A model generated the notes under the pieces. It did no database searches and was not told the origin of the DNA. It was given only the letters and a program-made list of their open reading frames with translations. 55,251 nt of DNA from Peribolospora baueri. Its lineage: Eukaryota; Basidiomycota; Peribolosporomycetes; Peribolosporales; Peribolosporaceae. Location: positions 1 to 55,251 of the forward strand of contig JAMDHS010000116.1 of assembly GCA_029717555.1 (NCBI GenBank). Direction: 5' to 3'. How positions within the stretch are numbered: position 1 is the first letter of the stretch; each line of letters opens with the position of its first letter. Position numbers and translations under genes: made by a program. Below are positions 24,767 through 36,149 of the stretch, piece after piece.

Positions 24767-27700
24767 ATGCCCGTCCTTGACAACCTCAAGCATTTTATAC
24801 GGCACGGCAAGCCCCCCATCCGGGGCTCTCAGGCCCTCGGCGAGGGATCCGACCCGAGCGCCAACGGCAACGTTGGCGAGCTTCCAAAACCGCGGGCGAA
24901 AGAACAGGCCAAGGTGAGTCACCGATGTTCACCCTCCTCCTCTCTGTCTTTATTTCGATGATTTTCCACGAACGGCGAGTGGAGTTGGATGGGTGGCCTG
25001 CGTTCGCTTCGAGCGAGGGGAGGGCCCGCCCCAGTGGAGTCGCCTCCTCGCGCTTCCCGCCTTCGCTTTTCCCTCCGATGGGCGTCGACGCTTGATCGCC
25101 GCGCGCCCGCGGCGAGACAAGACCGGCAGGCAGGACGCGATGACGTCTCACTGATCGGACCCGGCCGCGGCCGTCTCCGCCGGGGGAGAAATGTTTCTTC
25201 CTGATCATCGGCGTCATCCCTCCCATCATCAATCCTCTCGCCGTCATGTCTACGTCCTTCACCATCTTTTCGTATTCTCGTAGAGTTTTCTTCCTCCTCT
25301 GACACCGTCCTTCCATCTTCTCCGTCTCTTCCTCCTTCCTAGGGCTGTTCCGACACCACCCAGGACAGCTCTGCAGACACCAACACCCGCACAGACGATC
25401 CGACTACTACTGCTCCCACATCGTCTTCGCCAAGCACACTCGCCATCAGCGCAGTCGAAAATCGAGGCGAGCAAAGGTGGACAGGCGAGTCCCCGATCGG
25501 CGGCCAAAAAGCCCCGGCGACGTCGGCGGTTACAACCGCTAAGGCGCACGCCCCCGAAGGTCAACAGCACTACACCCGCGAGGCGGAGCAGATGGTCGCC
25601 GAGGAGAAGCAGGCGAAAAACAAGATGCCGTACTACGAAGGATTGAGCGAGAGGTTCACGCTGTTGGAGAAGATGGGAGAGTGAGTCCTGCTGCTTCGTC
25701 CCGGACGTCGTCCATGCATGCACGACCTTCCTTCGCCCTGCTCGCCTCCGTCTCGTAATCCCTCCCGCTCACACCTGCCTATTGCTCTCGCTTCAGCGGC
25801 GCCTTTTCGAACGTCTACAAGGCCGTCGACCGACAATCGGGACAGAAGGTGGCCGTCAAGGTCGTGCGCAAGTACGAGTTGAATAGCAGTCAGGTTGGTC
25901 TCGTTTCCTCCCCTCTCCTTTGCCGGACGTTGTCTCGTCTGGCGTCCTCTCCTCTCTCCTCTCTCTCCTCTCTCCTCTCTCTCCTCTCTCTCCTCTCTCC
26001 TATCTCTCCTCTCCTCTCTTTCTACCCACTTGCTCGCCGCGGGCTGGCCACCCCGTCGAGCACTTTCCTTTCTTAACGCTAGGCAGGTCGCTCCTGCCGG
26101 CGGTTTCACCTTATATTTTCCGCCTCTGTCTCCCGACTCCATCTCTTTCTTTTTTTTTTGCCCTTCTGCTTTTCTCTTCACCCTTCCTTTCCTCTTCCCC
26201 GATGACCGGATCCCCAGCTGTCCCTCCCTTCGTCAATCCTCATAAATGCCCAGGGATCTCTCAAAACTGACTCTGACAATTGCACCATTTCATCTGGCTC
26301 CTTCCTTTCTTCCTCTTCTTCTTTTTCTTTCTCTTACCCTCCTCATCTACTGGCTCGCCACGATATTGGCTTCGTTCTGTTTTCTCCTCATTCGTTCGTC
26401 GCCTCTTCCGTTCTCGTTCCCCCCCCCCTTTGTGCCTCTTGCGGTTATTTACCGCTGGGCAGGAGGGGAAGCACCTCGACCCGCAGTTTAGGAAAAAGAA
26501 CAGGGTCACCGAGGTCCGTTGCCATCTCCTTTCTTCCCCTTTCTTCTCCGGCTCTATGGCTCTTTTTATCTCTCCCCTCCTTCTGCACACCAAATCTCGG
26601 CCCATATTCGTCCGCACGTTGTGCATCCGATGCCACGGTGACATGTTTATTCTGACCCTTCCTCTCTCTCCCTCTCTTTCGCCACCCGTTTTCTTCTCGT
26701 CCGCCTGTCTTTTACGCCGTCCATCATCTTCTTTCGTTTCCACCTGTGCCACCCCGTTCGTTCCACTTTACGTTTCCTATGTCGCACCTCCCTTTGGCCC
26801 CGACAGCGCGCCAACATTCTCAAGGAAGTCCAGATCATGCGCAACCTCAAGCACAGCGGCATCGTCGAGCTTCTCTCCTTCTCCGAGTCGAGGGACTACT
26901 ACTTCCTTGTCCTCGAGCTCATGGAGGGCGGCGAGCTGTTCCACCAGATCGTTAAGCTCACCTACTTCAGCGAGCCGCTCGCAAGACACGTCATCCTCCA
27001 AGTCGCCCACGCCATCCGGTACCTTCACGAGGAGCGCGGTGTCGTGCATCGGTGAGCTCGAGTCAGCCGCGGGCAGACAGACCGTCTTCCACACGTTTGT
27101 CCGACCAACGGCCTCATGACGTCGCTCACCTCACCTTCTTCACGCCCGTCCAGCGACATCAAACCGGAGAACCTGCTCTTCGAAGCGATCCCCATCGTGC
27201 CCTCCAAGGTGCCCAAGGCGCGACAGTACGACGAAGACAAAGAGGACGAGGGCGAGTTCATGCCCGGTATCGGAGGCGGCGGCATCGGCAGGGTCAAGAT
27301 CGCCGACTTTGGCCTCAGCAAGGTCGTGTGGGACGAGAGCACGATGACGCCTTGCGGCACCGTGGGGTACACGGCTCCGGAGATCGTAAAGGACGAGCGG
27401 TATTCCAAGGTGGGTGCAGTTCGCTGGCGTCACAGGCGGGGGTTAGTGTCGGCCGTTGTTGATGCGTACATGACGGACTGATTCCTTCGTCCTGTCTGCG
27501 AACCTCATGATGATGAAGTCGGTCGACATGTGGGCCCTCGGATGCGTCTTGTACACTCTTCTCTGTGGATTGTCAGTCGCCATTTCCGCCTCTCCTTCAC
27601 ATTTTCCACGGTCGTCGTCTGAACGGTCCTCCTTCCCCTCTTTGACCTCTACAGCCCTCCGTTTTATGACGAGTCGATTAATGTGCTCACCGAAAAGGTC

Positions 27701-28805
27701 GCAAAAGGAGGTGAGCCTATCTACTACAGGCATTGTGGCGTGTGTCGTAGCCGCGAGCCTCAGGCGCGCGTTCTTCTTCTGACGCGTAGACTGACTTTGC
27801 CGTCGGCGCAGCGTACACTTTCCTCTCGCCGTGGTGGGACGACATTGGATCTTCCGGTGAGTCGATCATGAGAGGCTTTGAGTGATGCACATTGCTAATC
27901 TCCATTGCTCCCCTTCTTCCTCGGCAGCCAAGGACCTCATCACCCACCTGCTTTGCGTCGACCCGGAACAACGATATACCATCGATGAGTTTTTGGTGAG
28001 TCGGCTCGGCTCGCGCATGTCCCTCCGGCTTGCCTATTCGCTTTCGGCAGGCACGGCCCGGTTGAATTGGTTTGCTGGACTCTTGTTGGGTGACGTACAG
28101 GCACATCCGTGGTGCAACGAAAAAGATCCAGCGCCGACACTGAACTCGGCCGAGATTGCGTTGGTGAAGCAAGCGCAGATGCCGATCGACTCGCCGCTGT
28201 TGCGATCCATGGCGGCGGGCAACGCACGGGCGAGCATGAAGTCGCCCGGGCTGGCGTCATTGAAGGAGGCATTTGACGTGACGTACGCGGTGCACCGCAT
28301 GGAAGAGGAAGGGGCGCGAAGGAGAGCGCATAGGATTGCGGGTCAAGCTGGCTTCCTGCACGGCCTCAACGAGGAAGAGGAGGACGAGGACGAGTTGGAG
28401 GAGGCGAGACGACGACTGGGTCCACAGGCCGCACGGGCAATCGAGCAGCAGCGAGGTGCCAGGCACGGCCAGCAGGCGCAACAACAACAACAACAACAAC
28501 AACAAGCGGCGGCAGCAGCAGCAGTAGCAGCACAATACCAGGGTCGGGGAGGTGCCGACCGGCACGCGGCCGAGGTGACGTTGTACGACGGCCGAGCGGG
28601 CCAATACGACCGCGGCACGGCCGGGGGCAGAGCGAACAACCGGCGAGGAGGAGGCGGTTTCGAGCTCAACATCGACAACGCCACGTTGCTTGGCCGGCGT
28701 CACAAGGCGGCCGGATCGTTGTCCAGCCTGGCCGACGGTTCGCCCATCGCCTGCGCGGGTAGTACTCCGTCGGAGGTGCCTGGCAGTCCGATGAGGATCG
28801 ATTGA
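24767..28805 (+). CDS. SRK1: MAPK-activated Ser/Thr kinase of the Srk1/Rck2 family
   Basis: Srk1/Rck2 kinases act below the stress MAPK Sty1/Hog1 and control translation and the cell cycle. Eleven exons: 24767-24913, 25343-25680, 25797-25893, 26463-26513, 26807-27051, 27154-27409, 27519-27571, 27655-27710, 27812-27856, 27928-27995 and 28101-28805; 686 residues. The kinase domain starts near residue 152: GDGAFSNVYKAVD glycine loop, VAVK Lys183, an insert EGKHLDPQFRKKNRVTE (195-211, exon 4), alpha-C Glu218, LELMEGGELFHQIVKLTYFS, HRDIKPEN (Asp294), a loop DEDKEDEGEF, DFG Asp344, and TPCGTVGYTAPEIVKDERYS. It ends with FPPFYDESINVLTEKVAKG and LSPWWDDIGSSAKDLI. The C-tail has an acidic helix and a poly-Q run encoded by CAA repeats (28480-28505). 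Its long C/T-rich introns around exon 4 are odd. Confidence 0.92.
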
Positions 28806-30464
28806 GTTGGGCTCGTCCGGAAGCCGAGCACCATCGTCTTTTGTCCGCGACTGGGACTCTTTTCCACTAGGCCCGCCGTCGCTCAGATCAGATCAGTGCT
28901 CGCCGCGGTTTCATCGGTCGTCTTGCTTTTCCTCGCTACTAGCCAGCTAGCCCCCCTAATGCCGATCGTCCGTGGAACGTGCGTTGGTTCCCTTCCCTCC
29001 TTCGAGCGCCCGCCCTTGTATTCCTGCATCCTTTCGCCACCGCCGTTTCCCATGCGCTCTCTCCTCTTCTTCTTCACGGCGTCGCCTACAGCGCACGTAC
29101 CCTATTTCCTTCGTCGATGATGCTCCTCCGCCGACCCTTTCCCTCCTCTCCCTCCCCTCTCCCGTGCATGCGCACCCTGCCTTCTTCGTTCGCCCTTGTG
29201 CCCTCCTGCTCGTCTTTGATCTTCGGCCTGCCTTCACCCGCCCATTCGCCTTCCCTCTTCGTCCGCCCTCCGTCGTCCGTCGGTCGTCGTTGCCGTTCGT
29301 CGTTCATCGTGTGCCAACCCGTTCGTCGTCTCGATCAATCGATCGTTTCTTTCCCTGTATTCGTACACGCACATCTCACACACGCACTGGTTCAGACCAT
29401 TCACGGCGCCGCACCGTGCGCTGTCCGTTCGTCGTCGTCGGACCACTGTCATTTACCCATTGCTCCTTCAAGCCCCCGAAGCCCCCAATGGGCAGACAGA
29501 CAGATAGGTAGATAGATGGGGAGTCGAACGGACGATCGCTCTGTTCAATTACAGCGGAAATGAAGGAAAGGGTACTGCGCCGACAGCTTTAACCGACGAC
29601 GGATAGGACAGGACAGGACAGATGGACGGACGAACGAACGGGGAAGTACGAATATCCCGCCCCAACGGGTCACGACCGCCACGGAAGAGACGCAGATCGG
29701 ATCTTAGGAGGGCGGATGTCGGTCTCACCCCTCTCTCTCTTTGCTTTGCCCGTTGCGATCCCCTGGCGCCGAATCGACGACGCTTGGAGAAAGGAAGGGT
29801 CGACTCGACTTGGGAGGGCGGGAGAGGGGTTGTAACTTTCGATGAGGGAAAAAAAAAAAAAAGAGAAAGAGAAGACGCGACAGAGCACTTTATTAAAAGT
29901 CCTTCGGAGTTTCGGAGGCCCGAGGCTCGCGACGGTTAGGGTTACCCGCTGCGACGCGGCTCACTCAGGGCGGCCGCTGGCCTGGCTCGGCTTGGGCGCT
30001 GCTGTCGCCGTGTTGTGCGATGTTTTCATTCCCTATGACTACATACACATCTCCCCAGCGTCCTTTTCGGGGGGGGGGGGGGGGGGGGGGACGAGACGAT
30101 CCCTAGCTAGAACACGCTTCTACTAATAGATAGGTACACAGCCAGACACAAGACACAGTCTCGGCTTGAATGGCTGTCTGTTCTTGGACGATGGGCGACG
30201 GTGCCTCTCGGCTGCAAGAGATATCATATCCCAAGTCCATTCCTAGGAGCACAGGGTGGAAGGGAAGGAAGGACAAGAACGAAATTCCTGAAACCGCAAG
30301 GCGGCAGGGCACAGAGGCGAAACCGAACGAGTGCGAAGGGAAGCAGAAGCAAGCAAATGGCTGGGGAGATGGAATGAGAAGAAGAAGGAAGGAGCAGAGC
30401 ACCGCGCCGCACCGCACCGACACGACCCCTTCCTCGCCTGAGCCCATGTATGTATTCACGTTCA
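28806..30464. other. Convergent 1.66-kb intergenic region, simple repeats
   Basis: This lies between the 3' ends of SRK1 and the MFS gene. It is C/T-rich to 29460, then has ACAG/GATA-type repeats (29492-29520), (GGACA)n (29604-29620), an A13 run (29850-29862) and GGTTAGGGTTACCC (29935-29948), a telomere-like scrap. Open frames here overlap on both strands and show no domain. No gene was supported. Confidence 0.55.
30069..30090. repeat. Homopolymer G tract of 22
   Basis: Twenty-two consecutive G lie between the SRK1 and MFS 3' ends. Such tracts are prone to slippage and sequencing error, so the exact length is uncertain. It could form a G-quadruplex. Confidence 0.85.
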
Positions 30465-33400
30465 CTACACGCCCTTCTCCGCCACCGGTTGCACCTCTCT
30501 CCTTTTCCCCTGGAACCATGGCAAACAAAGTCTAGGCCTTGGCCACTTCCACTCCGGCTGCCTCCACCGCTTCCCCTTCCACATGACGATCAGCAGACAC
30601 ACCTCTCCCGCAGCGATGATAATCGCCCAACCGGTGTAGAGCGCCCCGTCGCCCACCGAGTCCTGCAGAGGACCGGCAACCTCAGCGGCGATGAACGCGC
30701 TCACTCCCCTCAAACACGAGTTGCACGCCACCGCCGAGGTCGAGCGACCCTGGTTCGAGTCGACGGTGTATGCCAGCGTGGAGGAGTAGATCCAGATCTG
30801 GAGCATGCCCACAACGAAGAGGAAGACGCAGATGGCAGACACGTGCACGTGCTTTTCGACCACCCAGGCGTAGCCTACAAACGCAGGTGGCAGGAACGCG
30901 AGGGCGATGAGGGTGGAGCGGATACGCATCTGAAGAGGCGAGACAGGAAAAGCGACTCGAATCGATCGTGAGCCCTTCCCGCCGGCGTCCTTCACACGGA
31001 AGGCGGCCCAAGGAATGTTCGGACGTAAAATGATCTCTACCCACCTCTGGCTCGGACACTCCTCCGTTCTTCGCCTTCAGCCGCTGGAGCACAATGTCAG
31101 AGTATCGACCGCCGCCCACCGAGCCGATCAGACTTCCGACACCTGTCGAGCCGAGCCGAGCCGAAATGAAAGACACGGGCGCTCGATGTTAGCTACTGGC
31201 TGATGATAGGAGCATCTCGTCCGGGCTTACAACCCCCATGTCGGACGCTCGAGTTGGGGCGAGCCGAGCCGAGCCGGGCACCCACCCAGCGACAACAACA
31301 CCAAACCCGTCTGAAGAGGGCTGAAGCGATAGTGCGGCCCCTCGAGGGTTCTGGAAACGGTGTAGGAAAGCGAATACTGGCTGGCGAAAAGCGAACCGCT
31401 GAAGAGGAGGGTGAGCAGGTTGTGAGGCCTTGAGAGGACTGGCAGAGCTGCTGCGAGCGGTGACACGTCTGCGGGGCAGAGAGCGAGAAGACGGCGGTCG
31501 AGGGAAAGAACGAAAGGGAGGTGCGTTAGTTGAGAGCTTCCCCCTTTATACCACGCTCGCAAGTCATAAGAGCAAAAGTTGAGTCGATGGATGACCGCGC
31601 AACTTACCGGACAGAGTAAGCTTGACCTTCTGCTCCGTCCCACCAGCGGTGACGACCCTGTCCAAGCCCGCCGTTTCTCCCTTGCTTCGCACCTTGCTCA
31701 GCGAACGCGCGAGCACTCCCGAAACGCCCGGCGCCGTAGATTTGGGGCCCGCTTCCGTCGACGAGGGCGCCGCCTCCGACCCGTCCGCTGCCAACTTGTC
31801 CGTAGGAGCTTCCATGTAAGTGGGGACTGGTGCCGGTAGATGAGAGGACGGCGAGGGGAACTCGCTGCCCTCCTTCTCCCCTCTTCCCCCACCGCTTCCG
31901 CCCTTGCCCTCATCGCCCACCGTCATCCTCCTAACCATCTCCTCATCCCTCTTCCTCCTCTCCTTCTCCTCCTCCTCCAGCGCCTTTGCCAGCGCTCGCT
32001 TCCGCGCAGCCTGCCATGCCAGAGACCGAGCGGGACGAAAGGTATCCTTGAAAAAGCAAAAGCTCACGAACGAGCCAAAGCCGGCGGCGACGATGAAGTA
32101 GAAAGTTGCGCGCCACGAGGACGCTTCGGTGAGCACGCCGCCGAGGACCGGACCCAGCGCGGGCTGGCGCGGCGGTCGTTCGTTTCGGCGCAGAAAAAAA
32201 CCGAGAGATGAATGGGATCCTCAGCGACAGAGCTCGGAGGAGTTCAGCTCGCCCCGTCAGACGGCCATGCTCACCCCGAGGAGCGGAGCCGCATAGTAAA
32301 TCCCAAGTTTCTCCCCGCGTTGATTGACGTCGTAAATATCCTAAGAGAGAACGGCAAGCGGGAGAAGGAGAGATAGGGAATTAACGACGAAAAAAAAGGT
32401 AAGCTCTACGATCAGGAAAGCGTCTTCGCAACGATGAACATGACGACGCACTGCCAGCGTCCCGGCGCCAATGCTCATCAAGGCACTGCTCCCACTAGCT
32501 TGAAGCAGGCGCATGGCGAGGATAGTGCCGATGTTTTTGCCGGCCGACGCTACGCCGGACGCCACGGTGAAAATCTAGACGAGAGGAAGGTTAACGGGGG
32601 AAATGGGAACAATGGGTTGGGAAGCCACCATGGGTCAACGAACGGAAGGGAAGGGAAGGGAAGAGATCGGAGAAGTACGGGACGAGGAAGGCAGATAATG
32701 TGATGCTTGGACGGTCCCCACTCTCGATGGAGACTCACGGCGGTAGAAGCGATATAGCATCTCTTCCTACCAAATATCTCGGAGATGGCAGACCAGAGCA
32801 AGGGTATCACGCCTTGGAAGAGAATGAACAGCGAAACGGTAAGGGCCAGGGCCGAGTCGGTCGTGTGGAGGTCTGCGGAGGACGGTCAAAAGAAGAGGAT
32901 ATTGTCAGCCGTCTTGCTCTAAGGGCCACGGCATGCAAAACTGACGAAAAGCCAAAGGCGGGTCGCTGGGTCGATTAGGTCGCGCAAGAGCATCTTCAAC
33001 CTACCCAGTTTCATCTGGGCTAATGCGGGGAAGATGATGTTCCCAGCGCACCTAGACGAGCCGAATCCGGCAAGAGCGAAACAGACGTCACAGCGGCAGC
33101 ACCGTCGCGCCGGGCGATCCAGGTCAGTGGATCGTCGTAAACCCATACATGGCCGCCTCGAGCACCGCGTACGCTTGAGTCACGAGAACGCATGGTGAGA
33201 CGAAAGCCGCTCCGCTCGCCTACTCACGTTGGGATCAGGGCGCCGTAGGAGCACATGGCAACGGTGGCCCATTTGCGCGCTGACGACCATTCTCGGGGGT
33301 CGTCTTGAACCTGGAAAGAAGAAAGCATGACGCAACGCGAACAAACGAGGAACGGGAAATGCGTGAGCGGACGGACCTGCGGGCAGGGGGCGAGCGAGGG

Positions 33401-33874
33401 CTTCGCCTACGATTGCACTCGCAGCGTCACCGCCGAGCCGCAGAGATAGGGAACGCCGGACGAGATTGTCTTGCTACGCACCGGGACGTGCTCAATGTCG
33501 AAAGCGACGCCGGACGCCGCCTGACCGCGTTCCCGCCCGTCCTCGTCCCCTTCCTCCTTCCCTGGCGCGCCCTGCTTCTCCACATCCACGTCCGCACCTG
33601 TCTGCGTGGAAGAACGCCCTCCAGTGTGCTCGTCCTTCCCGCGCCCCGCCGGTCCGTGCGCTGGAGAAGCCGTGCGGAGCGCAAGCAAAGTGTTGCACAC
33701 GGCTTCGGCCTCGGTGGCGCAGCCGCCGAGGGTGGCCGAGCTGAGACGACTGTGCTGGAGAGTAGAGTGTGCTGATAACGGAGTGCGACCCGTTGCGGGC
33801 GAGGACGAGGAAGCGGGATGTCTTGTGGGGGCGGCTGGCTCCTCCTCATGGTGAGAGGGGAGGGAAGCGGTCAT
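30465..33874 (-). CDS. Major facilitator exporter, DHA1/Qdr-Dtr1-like
   Basis: A proton-coupled membrane exporter; the Qdr/Dtr relatives move drugs, polyamines or dityrosine, but the substrate here is unknown. Ten exons: 33874-33482, 33310-33228, 33051-33005, 32872-32739, 32574-32452, 32340-32275, 32163-31608, 31468-31286, 31142-31045 and 30929-30465; 715 residues. The first 131 residues are disordered and cytosolic. WSSARKWATVAMCSYGALIP opens TM1, LDLHTTDSALALTVSLFILF and the family loop LLWSAISEIFGRK follow, then MRLLQASGSSALMSIGAGTL, DIYDVNQRGEKLGIYYAAPL and GPALGPVLGGVLTEASSWRA. A long central loop (about 280-420), rich in Glu/Lys then Ser/Pro, splits the two six-helix halves as in Qdr proteins. 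The start ATG is followed by SH-x-EEE-rich text with no nearby rival. Confidence 0.85.
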
Positions 33875-34044
33875 GCGAGGCCGTGAGGAGCTCGTTCGCT
33901 CTCTACGTGAGTCGTGCGAGTCGTACGTTACGTTTAGACAGAGGCCACTGGGTGTGGCGGCAAGAGCGCAAGAGCAAGCAAGCAGCGAGCGAAGCAGGGA
34001 AGAGAAGGAAAGGTGAAGGAAAGGTCTAACTAGGTCGCCCTGCC

Positions 34045-34550
34045 ATGGCCGAGCGACGAGGTGTTGCTCTGCCGGGTGAGTGAGTCAACGTGCGAACCGA
34101 ACCCGCGCTGCTCGTCCTCCCCCACCTCCTCCTCCCCGTTCCTGTATCTGCTCGCTTGACCTTGACTGGACTGCTTACCGCCCGGACTGGCTGTAGGAAG
34201 GAACTTTAGTTATTCTTATTCGCACGACCTGTCGGATCGGCTCCATTTGTGCGACGTCGCCGAGCTGCCGACGGATCGGAGCTTTTCGGCCGACAGCGTC
34301 GTGTGGTGAGTCAAGGCAAGAAAGAGCTGCGACGCGAACGAACGCCGGTCGGATGCGGCTGCAGACCCCTCTCCGATAAACTCGCACAAGGAGAGCATAT
34401 CGCGTCTCGCTCACTTTCGTATTTCATGTCTACGCACAGACGTTCGCCGAGTCGAGTTCGGCAAGTACAAAAGGGATACAGGCGTTAGCTCGAACGCACG
34501 CGTTCTTCGTTCTTCCTCCGGCAGCCGTTAACAGGGACAGTAGAAGATAG
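34045..34550 (+). CDS. Doubtful 99-residue gene with a SAC-domain-like fragment
   Basis: Three exons can be spliced (34045-34075, 34197-34305, 34391-34550) to a frame of 100 codons. The text GRNFSYSYSHDLSDRLH then AELPTDRSFSADSVVW recalls the start of SAC phosphoinositide phosphatases (pattern F-Y-x-S-x-x-x-D-L-[ST] ... F-x-W). The rest of a SAC domain is absent, and the BCP1 3' end begins 10 bp later on the other strand, so this is at best a fragment or remnant. The first intron has good GTGAGT and CTGTAG sites; the second uses an AAG acceptor, and the alternative CAG acceptor (34438-34440) gives an immediate stop. The similarity could be chance. Confidence 0.25.
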
Positions 34551-34559
34551 ACTAAAAAC

Positions 34560-35970
34560 CTAGGCCCCACTGGCGGCCGAGACCGCCTGGCCAACTTCAC
34601 GTTCTATCGCGGCGGAGAGCTCATTGAACTTGTCGAACGGGACGACCATGATTCGACCGAAGATATAGGCGTCAAAGTCGTCGGCCGTGTCTTTCGGAGG
34701 CGGGTAGGAGAAGGTGTGGGTGTGGCTCGCGAACTGCAGACCAGAGAGCCGATGGTATGCGCAGACGGGGTATCCGATCAAAGGTGTAGACGAGCGGTAG
34801 ATCAGCAACCAGCGCACGGATCTAGACATTATCCTGTCACGGCGCTCCTGCCCGCTCACCCTGGCGATAATTTCGTCTTCCGGATGGAACAGTCCCATCT
34901 CCGCGCCCTTGTCCGTCGTCCCCGATCCCCCAGCACCGGCCGCCTTCCGCTGCCTCTGTTTCCGCCTCTTCTTTGCAGCGGCCATGCCTCCCGCTTTCCG
35001 TCCGCCACCATCGCCGTCGTCGTCTTCCTCCTCGCCAGAGAGATACACGGAATGGGTAGCGAACACTCGGGATAGGAAGACAAGGTGGGTTGGGAGAGCA
35101 TTACTGGCCTGCCGACGTCGGAAAGTGGGATACGATGAGCATGAGGAACATGCCCATGATTTCTCCACTTCCTCCCCGTGTTCGATCGTTAGTACTCGTC
35201 TCACCTCAGACGTCTCGGCTTTGATCTCCTCGCCCAGCAGTCGGTACAGGGGTGGCACGACCTGGACGGGCATGTTGATAAGTCGCTCGTTCAGGACGAG
35301 CCCCAATCGAGGAGACTCGGACGAGGGTGAAGAGACAGAAGATAGGAGTGTATGAAGGGCGGACGAGGCCGGTACGCGACCAAGAAGGTACGTCATGAGT
35401 GTGCTCAGAGGAGCCGGTGTCGGCTGTGAAACAACGAGCGGAGCCCTCTGTGAGCAAGGCGTGGCGCTGCAACATGATCGAAGTCGGGTAAGCGGCTCAC
35501 CCCGCCCTTCCCTCCCGCGAGATCGAGCAGCGTGATGAACGCAAATGGATCCATAACCTCTCCCGTCTCTCCATCATCCGCGACCTTCACGGTGGACCCA
35601 ACCTGCTTGCCCCTCTCGAGAACCAATTCTGCGAGCGCGTGAAGGTCGAACTTGTCCGAAGAGGTGTACAGTAGCTGCGTGAGGAGACGTTTGATGGCCT
35701 GGTAGTCTGTGTCTGCGAACGAGGTAAAGTCGAAGGACACGTTGATGAGGCTCTGTGATTTCCCAGCCGGCGCAGGGCGAGAAAGCGCAGCAAGCAAGCA
35801 AGGTCGTTAGGAGTGGACGCTCGAAGTGACAGAACGCTTGCGGCGGCCCGAGCGCAAAAGCAACTTACCACGTCGCTCCCGCTGTCGTCAGAATCTTCTG
35901 ACGCCCGAGCGCCATCGCCTCGCTCCTTTCGTTTACCCCGCGTGGATACGTTGTCGGTGCTGCTGGGCAT
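34560..35970 (-). CDS. BCP1: Bcp1/BCCIP nuclear export and ribosome-chaperone protein
   Basis: Yeast Bcp1 is the nuclear chaperone of ribosomal protein Rpl23 and helps export of Mss4; the human homologue BCCIP binds BRCA2 and p21. Exons 35970-35869, 35752-35501, 35423-35205, 35108-34860 and 34733-34560 give 331 residues. Family marks: an acidic, Lys-rich start (KRKERGD then SEDSDDSGSD), VSFDFTSFADTDYQAIKRLL with LLTQLL, DPFAFITLLDL, LGLVLNERLINMPVQVVPPL, HLVFLSRVF and GLFHPEDEIIARFASHTHTF. The last intron (34859-34734, 126 nt) has no in-frame stop, so retention would add 42 residues. It is divergent from COQ2 with 179 bp between starts. Confidence 0.9.
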
Positions 35971-36149
35971 TGGTGAGTGGTGTGTGCGGAAAGCAAGGTG
36001 CTGGCGAAGAAGCAACAAACTGCGGCCGTCGATCACTGTCCATCGCCGCAGTCGAGCACGCTCGCAGGAGACGCGGGCCTTCGTCCACAAACTCCCGATA
36101 GGCAGAATCATCACTGTGCTCACCGCCTTGTCTATTGAGGCTCGGAACG
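35971..36149. promoter_or_regulatory. Shared divergent BCP1/COQ2 promoter
   Basis: Only 179 bp separate the two start codons, so core promoters and leaders for both genes must fit here or extend into coding sequence. No motif is recognised; the call rests on layout. Confidence 0.45.

Noticed and set aside
34848-34859. GTGAGCGGGCAG as a 12-nt intron in BCP1
   Set aside because: Too short; the same donor pairs well with the CAG at 34734-34736, where conserved text resumes.
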